Positions 35,755-47,531 of a stretch of 64,000 bases of DNA are shown here, piece by piece (within the stretch, counting starts at the first letter, position 1; the number at the start of each line of letters is the position of its first letter). Under the pieces are notes generated by a model, which was given only the letters and a program-made list of their open reading frames with translations, was not told where the DNA came from and searched no databases. The translations under genes were made by a program, and so were the position numbers. Source of the DNA: Casuarina equisetifolia (lineage: Eukaryota; Streptophyta; Magnoliopsida; Fagales; Casuarinaceae). Location: NCBI GenBank assembly GCA_028551475.1, contig CM052358.1, positions 16,475,938-16,539,937 on the forward strand, in the 5' to 3' direction.

Positions 35755-36394
35755 TTTTTTTTTTGTAAAAGAATGAAAATAAAAATTTTTATTTATTTTA
35801 ATACAATATTTTTTTCTAAAAAAAATTAAGAGCTTAAAAATGGATTTAGTTTAGATGATGGGCCGAAAGAAAAATCATAAATTTGATCATTCAACGGATT
35901 CAGGCTACTTTTATTATGGCCCATAACAAAAATTGTAGATTCAACGGATAGGCCGTACAAGTAAAGGGCTATAAAATCTAGAGCATGCCATGCCAACTAA
36001 TTCCAACTAAGGGTTACCCCACAACTGTTGGATTCAAATCTATCCAACGGCCATAATTAATAAAGAATATGACTGTTTAAATAGGCAACCACTTAGAAAA
36101 GAGATGCACAATGGTCATCTCTAGGTGTTTCTTTGTTCGTTCTTGTCTACTCTTAAAATCAACTGCTACTCTTGCCTATAAAAAACAAAAATAAGTTTCA
36201 CCATTTCAAAGTTTTCTCTCATTTCTTAAAAAATTCATTCTCCTTGATAGTTTACCTGATTTGTTATATATTTCTTTGATGAAGTTAAGAGCTTGGATTC
36301 AAGAATTGGAGTAAAGCAATTTGTTTGCAAAAAAATTAGGAGAGAAAAGAAATTTCAAGGTTTTCTTGGAATTTTTTTTAAAATTAGGAGCTTA
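35755..36394 (+). repeat. Promoter-like tandem unit A
   Basis: A unit of about 640 bp recurs as unit B starting near 36395. Shared landmarks in order: a poly-T tract, 'attaagagcttaaaaa', 'gatcattcaacggattcagg', 'ggccgtacaagtaaa', 'ctataaaatctagag', 'ttggattcaaatctatccaa', 'aaagaatatgac', 'gtcatctctaggtgtttctt'. Unit A has no start codon matching the one after unit B. The spacing suggests a tandem duplication of an upstream gene region or of an unrecognised repeat. Confidence 0.65.
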
Positions 36395-36700
36395 ATTTTT
36401 TTTTTGTCAAAGAAAGAAAATACAATATTTGATTTTAAAACATTATTTTTCTTTGAAAAAAATTAAGAGCTTAAAAACGGGTTTTGTTTAGATGATAGGC
36501 CGAAAGGAAAATCATAAATCTGATCATTCAACGGATTCAGGCTACTTTTATTACGGCCTACCACAAAAATTGTAAAGCCAATGTATAGGCCGTACAAGTA
36601 AATGTCTATAAAATCTAGAGTGTGCCATGCTAGCTAATTCTAACTAAGGCAAACCACATGACTATTGGATTCAAATCTATCCAACAACCACAATTGATAA
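36395..36700 (+). repeat. Promoter-like unit B, left part
   Basis: Second copy of unit A, cut by the copia element. It resumes at 42228 with 'aaagaatatgaccatttaaa'. Confidence 0.65.
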
Positions 36701-37054
36701 TGTCAAAATACATGAAAGAACACATGAACTAGATCAAACTTGCTTTGATTGAACAAGAAAACTAATACAAATATTATTGGGAGAACTAATTCCTACGATG
36801 ATTGCTATACAACTATACAAATCCTCTTATAGAGGGATGAATACAATAAGACAAAATACAATTCAAATTAAAGGTGCTTCATGTTCTTTTACAATGGTTA
36901 GTAGAATTGCTTTAGTTGACGTCTGTCCCTTTGGTATGGTGAAAGGTGAGTTGCTAGCTTGCTTTGAATAGCAAGCTAGTGTGCTTAGTCTAGAAGTTGT
37001 CGGGGTTTCATATGTGGCAACCACGTGGCTGCCACCTCATCTCATCTCTGAACA
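36701..37054 (-). repeat. 3' LTR of copia element
   Basis: 354 bp, tgtcaaaatacatg... to ...tctctgaaca in plus-strand order. It pairs with 41884-42227. Confidence 0.85.
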
Positions 37055-37399
37055 CCCGTCCTCAAGCTGATGGCCGATAAGAGCTAATGATGTTTAACTT
37101 GCGAAGGAGATGGTTATGCTGATTAGGTCCTAGAGCTTTAGTCAACATGTCTATTGGTTGGTCCATGGTGCCAACATGATCTATCCTTATAATCCTATGT
37201 TGAATTTTCCCTCAAATGAAGTGACAATTAACATCAATATGCTTGGTATGTTGATGAACCATCGGATTTGCGGCAAGTTCCATGTTGGTTGTGTTGTCGC
37301 AATATAAAGTCACTGGGTAAGGGACGTTGAGTCCCATATCTCCTAAAAGGCCTAATAACTAGAAGATCTCACAAGTAGTAATGGCCATAACTCTATATT

Positions 37400-40300
37400 C
37401 TGCTTCTAAAGATGATTGTGACATTATTCCTTATTTCTTGCTTTTTCATGAAATCAATGTGTTTCCAAGCATAACACAGAAACCAATCAATGATTTTCTA
37501 CGCATTTTGCATGTGGCATAATAAGAATCACAATAGGCTTGCATCTGATAACCCTCGGAGGAAGGAATAAGTAAACCTAAACCAGGGCAAATCTTCATGT
37601 ACTTTACCAAACGTACTGTAGCTTCCCAATAAGATTTCTTGGGTGAGTGCATAAACTAAGCTAGGTTGTGGACTGTGTAGTAGATGTTCGGCCTTATGAC
37701 ATTAAGATAATTCAGTTTTCCAATGAGTTGTTGATATTTTAAAGAATCCCTCAATGGAGGATCATTATCTTTAGATACAAGGGCTCCCTGATCATGCTTG
37801 ATTGTTGTCAATGATAAATTGGTGTCCATAGGATTTTTAACTAGTTTAGCTCTTCTAAGTCCCATCTCATCTATTAATTCAAGGATGTACTTACATTAAC
37901 TCAAATGAATACTTTTATCATCATGAAGGACCTCAACCCCAAGAAAAAAACTTAAGATCTTCCAAGTCCTTAATATGAAAGGATGAATGCAAGTGTGCTT
38001 TCAGTTCCTTAATTCCATATGTGTCATTACCTGTAATAAAAATGTCATTAACATAAATCATAAGGAATGCAATCAACTCACCTCGTTTCTTAACAAAGAG
38101 GGAAGTATCATGCATAGAATCTTGATACCCAGCTGTTAGTAGGGCTTTTGTAAATTTGGCGTAACACTGCTAGGCCAACTACTTAAATCTATACAAAGAT
38201 TTCTTGAGTCTACATACTTTTCCACTTTTCTCATTTGGATCTCTTAGTGGAAGTCATATATAAACTTCTTCATTCAAATCTCCTAGCAAGAATGCATTAC
38301 TAGCATCCATATGATGGATTTCCCACTGATTCTAAATAGCTAATGAAATAGCACATTTGATAGTAATGTACTTGACAACTCATTCGAAGATCTCATTACA
38401 GTCTACGCCTTCTTTCTGACTATACCCCTTGGCCACTAGTTTGGCCTTGTACCTCTCAATTGTGCCATCATTATTGTATTTAATCTTATAAACCCATTTA
38501 CAACTAATGGGTTTCCGTCTAGGAGGTAAATCCACAAGTTCCCAAGTGTTACTTGCCTCTAATGCCTTAATCTCTTGTTCCATGGCCTCTTGCCACCTAG
38601 GATTGCCAACAGCCTCATAGTGATAGAATAGTTCTACATTAATGAAGATGGATGCAATGAAGTGTTGGCTATAGTTGGAAGGTGGCTGTATGAGATAAAG
38701 GATGAAAGCGGATATATGGAGGATTCATTTTCTAAGGCATTGATGGTGGGGCAAACATAGTCCTTTGACCAAAGTGGTGGTCGGGTTTCTTGAGTAGATT
38801 TTCTGGGAACTATGATGGCAGGACTTATTGGTGGGTTTTTTATAAATGGTGTGATCTCCTCGATGTTTTCATCGGTAAAGACATCGTAAGAGTTAGTTGA
38901 TGGTGGTAAAAGGAGTGGAGTGCGGTTAGGCTGCAATGTCATGGTGGGCATAGAGTAATCCTTTGATGGTGGCTGAGTAGGTAGCTCGAGTAAGGGTTAG
39001 AGGTGAGGTTGTTACTTAGGGACCTCCGCATCAAGTTCAATTAAAGGAACCTGCAATGAAGAATGTGATTTGGGCTCTAATTGTGAAAAAGGGAAAACAT
39101 CCTCATGAAAATGTACATCCCAACTTACGAAGAATCGTTGTCTCTCGAGATCATATAATTTGTATCCCTTTTGTCCTTTAGCATATCCTATGAATATGCT
39201 AGGAATAACTTTAAGGGAAAATTTGTCTTTGTGCTCTAACATGGTAGCATAGCAAAGACATCTAAAAACCCGAAGATGAGAAATTTTTAGGGGTTTGCCA
39301 AATAATTTCTCAAAAGATGTGACTCCATTAAGAATATAGGAAGGCACTCTATTAATTAGATAGGTGGCCGTGAGCATGCACTCGCCTCAAAACCTAGTTG
39401 GCATGTTGCTTTGAAATCTCAAAGCTTGTGCAACATCTAAAATGTGGTGGTGTTTGCGTTCAACAATGTCATTTTGTTGGGAAGTGTGCACACATAAGCT
39501 CTCATGAATGATTCCCTGTGAAGAAAATAATTGATTTGTGTTGTGATTTAAAAAATCAAGGGTATTGTCTGACTTAACACGCTTGACTTCTCTAGCAAAC
39601 TGGTTTCTTATGAGATTAAGAAATTCTTCCAGCCATGAAAATGTCTCACTTTTGACTTTCATAAGGAACGTCCATGTTTCTTGAGAGAAGTCATCCACAA
39701 TAGTGAGAAAGTAACGTGACCCATCATGGTTAGGTATCTGATATGGTCCCCAAACATCAACATGAATTAAGTCAAAAAGAGACTACACTGTATCATCGCA
39801 TGTAGGAAAGGGATTGCGAGTTTGTTTCGCAAGTGGACAAATAGAACAAGAACTATTTTGAGGGACATGGTGAAATTTAATTCATTGATAAATTTAAACT
39901 TGGCATCGGACATATGTCCGAGCATACAATGCCAAAGTTCCAAATTTAAAGAGCTATATGCTGATAAAGAGTTTACAAAACATGGGCTATGCTCGGAAAG
40001 ATGTGCAATATTTTTCTTGTTAAGACATGACACAAAATAGTAAAGCCCATTTCTCATTCTACCAAGCCCTTACTTCACTCATCAAAAGGTCCTAAAACAC
40101 ACAAAATTGGCATAAAAGATAATTTGGAAATTGTTTTGGAGGCAAAATTTTGATACCAAAATTAGGTTAAATTTAAAATAAGGTAAGTATAAAACTAAAT
40201 GCAATTTGAGGTGTCTAGATATGGGAATATCACCAATGTATGTAATCATAGTGCTATCACCATTTAGAAATTTAACTTTCCTAAATCTAGATGCATATGA

Positions 40301-41405
40301 AAGAATTAAGATATTCAAAATTGGTAGTAATATGATCACTAGAACTTGAGTCAATTATCCAATATTTGTGTGATTCAGGAGTACCTACAAGGTGGGCTTG
40401 TGAATCCTTAATGAAAGAACTTGATGAAGTTCTGATAGTTTGTTTTAGTGATGAAGACCTTATCAGACTCTCTAGCTACTAGGTCGGCCTTTGCCTTTTC
40501 CTTATGATTATTGTGCTCCAGTGGATATTTGTTTAGTTTGTAGCACTCATTTTTTTCATGGCCATAGATATTGCAATACTTGCATTGAGGGCCAGTTAAT
40601 AGGTAGCAAACCTCCTTTTTATGCCTATTTTTTCCACAATAATTGCATTTTTCAATTGCCCTAAACAACTTGTTGTTTTGTGCCTTTAGTGAAAACAACA
40701 TGTCATTTGGTGCAAAGCATAGAAAGTATGACATGCTTCAAAAGTTGCCCCAAATGTCCCCTTGCCACAATAGGTGTGACGCTTAACAAAGTACTTGTTG
40801 CATTGAAGTTAGAGTTCATTGCAACAAACACATTTTCACCGGTCATCTTCCTAATGACATTCAAGCGATATTCCACCTTACAGACTGTGGAAAAGGTTTG
40901 CATTAAATTTGGCAATGGATTCATCATCAAAATCTGCTTTTGGAGGGTTGAATAGCTGTCATTGAGGCCATGGAGGAGTTGATAGAACTTCATTGTGTCT
41001 TGGTGGGTCTTCTAGGGCATAAATGCCACCATATCTAATGACACTAGTTTGACCAGAGTGTCAAATTCGTCCCATAATTGGCGGAGAGAGGAACTAGGTT
41101 TGGTTTGAGGAGAACACCATTTTGTTCTTTATTGACAAGGCAATCTTCATCATCTTGGACCATGCCACATAATTGGAGATTCCTATCAGCTTTGTTGACA
41201 CCAAAGCGGTCGATTTTGTGTCTCTGATCAGGAGATAGAGCAAATTGGCACAATTTAGGGTTTGTGCAGTCCAAGTATTAGGTGGATCCACATATTTGTG
41301 CGATGGTGTGCGAACATGCCACTTATGGGTGTGGATTAGACTACGAGTGCTTCGCTGGTAAGTGTGCACTATTTCACCGCTCCAATGTAGGGGAATGTAG
41401 CGCAA
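37400..41405 (-). pseudogene. Decayed copia gag-pol
   Basis: Recognisable copia landmarks are the gag domain, the CCHC knuckle (CKYCNIYGHEKNEC), 'WHCMLGHMS' of the pre-integrase region, the integrase core, '[15 protein letters not shown]' at the RT start, '[13 protein letters not shown]', and the RNase H end with 'MQAYCDSYYATC'. It is a fossil that cannot produce an intact polyprotein. Confidence 0.82.
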
Positions 41406-41870
41406 AGTGTCGCCAATAGGGCTGCCAGAGGTCTATGAAAGGTGGTCAACCATGTTGCCAAAATGGTGTCGTGTTGGAGTACTTACGACATCATGTTGTC
41501 AGTAGCAGTGAAGAGAAAACGACATTGTTCACGTTGTGAGGCGAGATGACATCATTTGGAATAATGTGGATGTCATTGTGTTGTAAGGCAAAAACAACGT
41601 CGTAGGATTAAATGAAAAGAAAGACATCATTCTAAATGAGTGCATCATCTTCTTCGATGAGAAATTAGGGTTTCTTCGTCAAAAAAGGGAAATTTAGGTT
41701 TCAGAAATTAAGCTAGATTTGAACCAGAAATTTGGGAACAAACACAAGGTTTTGGTGGGTTATGAGTGGAAGTGGTGTTTAGGATCAAAATTTTTGCAAG
41801 AATTGAAAGAACAGTGGGAAACTGTGGGTATTCGGTTTACTGTCGAACTACAAAAAATTTCGGGAACTTG

Positions 41871-41883
41871 GCTCTTGACACCA
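41871..41883 (-). other. Copia primer-binding site
   Basis: TGGTGTCAAGAGC on the minus strand, directly after the 5' LTR, resembles the initiator-Met tRNA site. Confidence 0.6.
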
Positions 41884-42227
41884 TGTCAATATATATGAAA
41901 GAACACATGAACTAGGTCAAACTTGCTTTGATTGAACAAGAAAAGCAATACAAATACAATTGGGAAAAGTAATTCCTAAGATGATCATTACATAAGCTAT
42001 ACAAATCCTCTTATAGAGGGATGAATACAATGAGACAAAATACAATTCAAATTAAAGTTGCTTCATGTCCCTCTAAAATGGTTGGCATAATTGCTTCAAT
42101 CAACATTTGTCCCTTAGTGTGGTGGAAGGTGAGTTGCTGGCTTGCTTTGAATAGCAAGCTAGCGTGCCCAATTTAGGAAGCTGTCAAGGTTTCATATATG
42201 GCTACCACCGCATCTCATCTTTGAACA
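41884..42227 (-). repeat. 5' LTR of copia element
   Basis: 344 bp partner of 36701-37054. Confidence 0.85.
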
Positions 42228-42346
42228 TATAAAGAATATGACCATTTAAATAGGCAACCACTGAGAAAAGAGACGTATAACGGTCATCTCTAGGTGTTTC
42301 TTTGTTCATTGTTGTCTACTTTTAAGATCAAGAACAAGAACAAGAA
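42228..42346 (+). repeat. Promoter-like unit B, right part
   Basis: Continues unit B after the copia insertion and runs straight into an ATG at 42347 after an AAGAACAAG-rich leader. It is therefore a plausible proximal promoter and leader of the NAC-like pseudogene. Inference. Confidence 0.5.
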
Positions 42347-42386
42347 ATGGCCATAAAACCCATCATTCCTCTACAACAACCGAAAG
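42347..42386 (+). pseudogene. Candidate exon 1 of NAC-like pseudogene
   Basis: ATG GCC ATA AAA CCC... encodes MAIKPIIPLQQPK and then a split codon (phase 1) at a GTAATT donor. The next acceptor that fits, at 50219-50220, is also phase 1 and opens the NAC domain, so joining is possible, but the distance (7.8 kb, mostly inserted elements) leaves this as inference. Confidence 0.35.
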
Positions 42387-43400
42387 GTAATTTCAATTCT
42401 TTTTCTAGTTTCAACCCATTTGTTTGCTAACATTTTTTATCTATTAATTCTTACTAAATACCTTTGTTTTGATTTCTTATTTGCCACTATTGAATTTAGA
42501 CAAAACTATTTCTTTTTGGTTGTTTTGGTCTCCTTTGTATCAATATTTTACTGAATTTGCATACAATTGATTTCCTTTGTAGTTCTTGCTATGTACCTTG
42601 TTTTGATTTCTTGTTTAGCATAACTGAATTTAAATGAAAGTGTTTCTTTTTTGTTGTTTTGATTTCCTTTATAGTAATCTTTTACCAAATCTTCACACAA
42701 ATTACATCGATCTCTACCATTATGGTCGTATAGTAGTTGTCAAATCAATCCCTGGTAAATGTTATCCCTCTATGCAATGTGCAGTGTGCAGAGGGAGAAT
42801 TGGATACCCCTAGCAAACAATTCATAGTTAAGTGGATTTTTCATTAAGTGGTTTGGATCAAATTATAGCCGTTAATTGGACTAGTCATTAGCACTTCGAT
42901 GTATTGACTCCCCAAGAAAAAGCTCTTTTTTCCATTTCCACTTGAAAGACATTGACTAGGTGGTGCTTGCCAATGGAAAAAAAGAAAGGACTCAATCTTC
43001 CTAAGTTAGGATTGAGAATATTAATTAAACATAGTATTTATCTTTCTAATAATCAGTTAATGTTGCAACAAGTGTTTAAAAGATCAAGCATGTTTCTCAC
43101 ATGATCTTGCTCATGCATGTTTTTATTGATTCGTATAGATCATTTCTTATATGCAAATCAAGGCAAAAAAAAAAGTTTGCCATCAAGTTCTATTGAGTTG
43201 AAGATATTACAGGGAAGGATAAGGACACATATTGTTTATGATTACTTGTGGCATGTGATTTCCTATTTGATATTTTATTGAATCTGCCCTTTGGCTGTTT
43301 GTCAAATTTTGTGTTCTATTTCTTTTTGTGTTAGACTTCTTTTAGTGATGCTTCCCTTGGCTATTTGTTGGATTTCATGTTTTGTTTCTTTTTATGTTTG
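42387..43400. other. Putative NAC intron, left arm
   Basis: T-rich, intron-like DNA with no coding signal. Two loosely similar blocks ('ttgttttgatttctt.tttg') repeat near 42.46 and 42.60 kb. Confidence 0.4.
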
Positions 43401-43853
43401 TGTAGCAATCCCCTAGTGCTGACATAACATCTTCCAACTCAAGCAAATGTGGCTAAGCAATAAGGCTTTGAGGCTACACGTGGATGCTGTAGGAAGACTA
43501 ATGTGACAAGATTCTTATCTTTTATTAGCTATATGTTTTACCCATTTTTGTATTGTGTTTTATTGTTTCAAGAGTTGTTAACTATTAGAATACCAAAAGG
43601 GAATTGTAGCAGGTATAAATGGGGGAACGTTGATTTTGTTAGACAACTTTTAAATGATTTGAAACTGCTTAACATCATCTGGAGGTCATGAGTTCCCTCG
43701 AATGAGCTTATCCTTTTCATCCTATTCTTTCTGTCACTATAGGTACAAAAATGAAATCCTCAAGGTAGTTGGTTCCTAATTTTAGCTTACTTCCATGCCA
43801 TCAAATTACTCAATCAATTGCTAGACATATAATGGACGAGAAAGACCATTTCA
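43401..43853 (+). repeat. 5' LTR of old Ty3/gypsy element
   Basis: 453 bp, TGTAGCAATCC... to ...CCATTTCA. It pairs with 49639-50088. Confidence 0.83.
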
Positions 43854-43856
43854 AAG

Positions 43857-43869
43857 TGGTATTAAAGCC
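43857..43869 (+). other. Primer-binding site of old Ty3/gypsy element
   Basis: tggtattaaagcc, three bases after the LTR, is of the initiator-Met tRNA type. Confidence 0.6.
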
Positions 43870-46800
43870 AAGTTCAATGGCTTCCATTACTCATCCACAT
43901 GATTTGTAGCTAGAATAGAAATTGAATGCTATTATCAAGACTATGCAACAACTATTTTCTATAATGAACACCAAGATTGATGACGTTACAACTAGGATTG
44001 ATGTTTCAAAAGAGATTGGTGAAAGTTCTACGAGCCAACCAAGAGGTCCTCGTAGTATGGGGGAACGCTAATAGTCTGCTAGTATGATTCAAACTCGAAC
44101 AATTCATCTCAAATTTCCAAAATACAAAGGCGAGCTTGATCCAACATAGTGGATTGAGAGAGCACCTCAATTTTTTTAATTACCATGACACACTAGAGGA
44201 GGAGAAAGTATGGATTACTTCATGGAATTTAGATAGGGAATCACAAATGGTGTATCAATTGCTAAAGGAGGAACATCAAGGCCACCCAATTACCTGGAAT
44301 GATCTTACTGTGAAGTTGATCAAGTAATTCGAGCCAACTATCTTCCATGATCACTTATGCGAGCTCACCAAATTGAAGCAAACACGGTCAATACATGACT
44401 ATCAGCTTCAATTTAGCAAGTTACTCTTACATTTTGGTCAATTAACTGTTACACATCAAATCAGTTGTTTTGTGAGTGGTTTAAAGGACTAGATAAAACT
44501 AGATGTAATTGCACATAATCCACCCACACTATCAACTGCTATTAGTTTTGCTCTACTTTTTAAGGCCAAGGATTTGACTATGCAAAGTTCTACCTCTAAT
44601 CCTATCTAGAGACATAATACTCCAAGAAGGGAGGATAAGGGTGGTACTGTGGCTGGAAATGTTATAACTGAATACAATTGAAACACATTACCAATAGAAA
44701 AATTAACTTAACCCAAGATTATGGATAGGTGAGTAAGAGGCCTCTATTTTAATTTGACGAGAAATACCGTTCTACTTCTAATTCCTCCTTTATTATCAAG
44801 CCTTCCAACATAAACAATTTGCAGCACCTATACCAATAAACAATTATTGGAGAACTTTGGGTTATTTCTTTTACTAATGTGTTTAGTGTTAGTAATCCTA
44901 GAACTATAAGAGTGCAAAGGAATATGGGAAGAAGTTTGTTGAGAGTTACAATCTTAATTGATACCGGTAGTACTAATAATTTTATGAGTGATATATTGAT
45001 AGGTAAAATCAATCTGAAACCAAAACATGGCAAAGAGTTTAAATTAAAGGTTGCAAATGATGATGTGATCATTGGTGCAGAGGTGTGTTTAAAGGTTGAT
45101 ATGATTTTGCAAGGCTCACATATAAAGGCAGACTTTATTGTTTTACCTATTCCTAACTTAGGAATAATCCTTGGTGTTCAATGGCTACAAAAACTAGGGT
45201 TGATTAAGTGGGAATTTTCTAAGCTACAAATGTCATTTATGTTGGATGGACAATTGGTGGAGTTGCAAGGGGAGAAACGACTTGAAAATCATATTATATG
45301 TGGTGCAGAGTTTGTGAAGCTATTAAAGAAACAAAAAAAAAGAGTTTTCCTACAAGTTACTGCCCTTTAGGAAGGGAAAAAAAAAAGCTCTTATAGGTCC
45401 TGTACTTGCCTTATTTTAGGAATTAATTGAGACCTATACAAAATTGTTCCAGAAACCACATGGTCTCCCTCTCCTAAGGTCTCATGATCTCAATTATCAA
45501 ATTGTGTTGAAAGATGAGTCTAAGGTTAAAGTATTAAGCCTTACTAATATCCATATCTTTAGAAAAAGAGATTAAACGTTTGGCACAAGAATTGTTGGAT
45601 GAAGGAGTGATAAGGCATAGCATTAATCCTTTTTCTTCACCAGTCCTTTTAGTGAAGAAGAATGATGGTTCATGGAGGATGTGTATTGACTACCATTCTT
45701 TAAATAAAGAAACCATAAAAGATAGGTTCCTTATACCTATGGTGGATGAGTTGCTTAATAAACTTCATGGTGCCAAAATATTCACTAAGTTGGATTTAAG
45801 ATCCAAATATCATCAAATTAGGATGAGGCCTAACAATGTAGAGAAAATAACCTTTCGAACCCCCCAAGGATACTATGAGTTCCTAGGTATGCTTTTGGAC
45901 TTTGGAATGCACCCTCAACCTTTCAAAGTTTGATGAATAATGTGTTTAAGGAGTACTTAGGTCGGTTTGTGCTAGTGTTTTGTGATGACATTTTAGTGTA
46001 CAACAAGACATTAGGAACATGTGAGATTGGTTTTTGAGAAACTTAGACTTAACCAATTATTTGTTAAGAAAGAAAAATGTGCTTTTAAAGTGCTGGAAGT
46101 TAGGTATCTAGGGCATCTAATCTCTAGTCTAGGGCATTAATCCTTTTTCTTCATTTGTCCTTTTAGTTAGTAGGTTATGATTTTGACATTCACTACAAAT
46201 CAAGCAAAGACAATACAATAACATATGCCTTATCCAAAAAAAAAAAAAGAATGGGAGCAAAATACTTAACTATAATTTAACTTAGCTAAAACATCACCTG
46301 AAGACCTAAATGTGAAGGTATTGAATAAACCAGAACATTAGTATGTCTAAGGGAAATTTATTGATATGCAGTCCTTGTTGGTTGTCTCTTTGCCAATTCT
46401 ATAATAGGTCAGCACAATGAGGGAAGAAATGCATAATACCCCATAGATACAAACCGTGATTTACAAGTTTGGTGAGGGTGCATTAAGGGGAGATTGGCAA
46501 TATAAGAATGGATCCTGTTTTATGAACACATGATATTCTTAAGTGACACTTCAACACTTATTCCCATAATCTTGACAGAGAGTTGTATAGTGCTACTTAT
46601 GAAGGTTATGCTAAGACACTACAGAAGGTTAAGGTAATATTCTACTGGGCAAAAATGAAGCAAACAATAATGCAATTTGTGAAAGAGTGTGAGGTTTGTC
46701 AAAGGATTAAATGGGTGAACACAAAACTGAATGGATTATTACAGCCTTTACTAGTCCTTAATCAAATATGGGAGGATGTTGCAATGGACTTTATAAAAGG

Positions 46801-47526
46801 GTTTACCATCTTCAAGGGGGAAACAACTAATTATGGTGGTTGTTGATAAATTTTTGAAAATGGCTCACTTTATAGCTCTAGCACACCCTTACACTGCTGT
46901 TTCTGTAACACAAAGTTTCTTTGAGTATATATTCAAACTATATGGCATGCCCTAAAATGTGGTGTGTGATCAGGATGTAGTTTTCACAATTGCATTCTAG
47001 AGACAACTATTTGAAAGGCTGAACTAAGTGTAACTTCTCTATTGCTTACCATCCACAAACATATGGTCTATTAAAGCTAGTTAACAAGGCATTGAAGGTT
47101 TATTTGATGTGTTTTACTTATGATTAGCCTAAGGAGTGGGTTAAATAGCTTCCTTGGGCTGAGTATTGCTACAATACTAGAATTCATGGAGCTTTTCATA
47201 TGTCTCCTTATGAAGTTGTATATGGTATATCACCTCCTACTCTTCTTTCATATTTTCTTGGTTCTTCAGTGGTAAAGGCTATTGATAAGGAACTTCAATC
47301 TAGAGATTCAATATTGATGGATCTTAAGGAATGATTGATAATGGCCCAGAATTAGATGAAGAATTATTATGATATGGGCAAGAGAAAGAACAATTTACTA
47401 TTGATGACTTTATGTACTTGAAATTGCAACTATATAAAGGAAATTCTGTTGCAATCAGGAGGACTTACAAGCTGTCTACTCACTATTATAGGCCTTATGA
47501 GCTAGTGGCTAAAATTGGTGAAGTAG
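43870..47526 (+). pseudogene. Decayed gag-pol of old Ty3/gypsy element
   Basis: Gag-like text, a retropepsin-type protease with DTGS (44879-45370 open), RT with 'GVIRHSINPFSSPVLLVKK' and 'FTKLDL', and integrase with 'YWAKMKQTIMQFVKECEVCQ' and 'DVAMDFIKG'. It is less complete than the chromovirus at 5484 and strongly eroded. Confidence 0.75.
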
Positions 47527-47531
47527 CTAAT

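Larger units (their letters stand above)
36701..42227 (-). mobile_element. Ty1/copia element with both LTRs
   Basis: LTRs at 41884-42227 (5') and 36701-37054 (3') are flanked by near-identical pentamers (gataa / tataa). Minus-strand order: gag (about 41.4-40.7 kb), a C-x2-C-x4-H-x4-C zinc knuckle near 40.6 kb, protease region, integrase (GAG-pre-integrase at about 39.95 kb, core to 39.0 kb), reverse transcriptase (38.6-37.9 kb), RNase H (37.65-37.4 kb). Integrase before RT defines copia. The primer site is at 41871-41883 and the polypurine tract next to 37055. The LTRs differ by about 13%, implying great age. It is broken, with around ten or more breaks. Confidence 0.87.
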
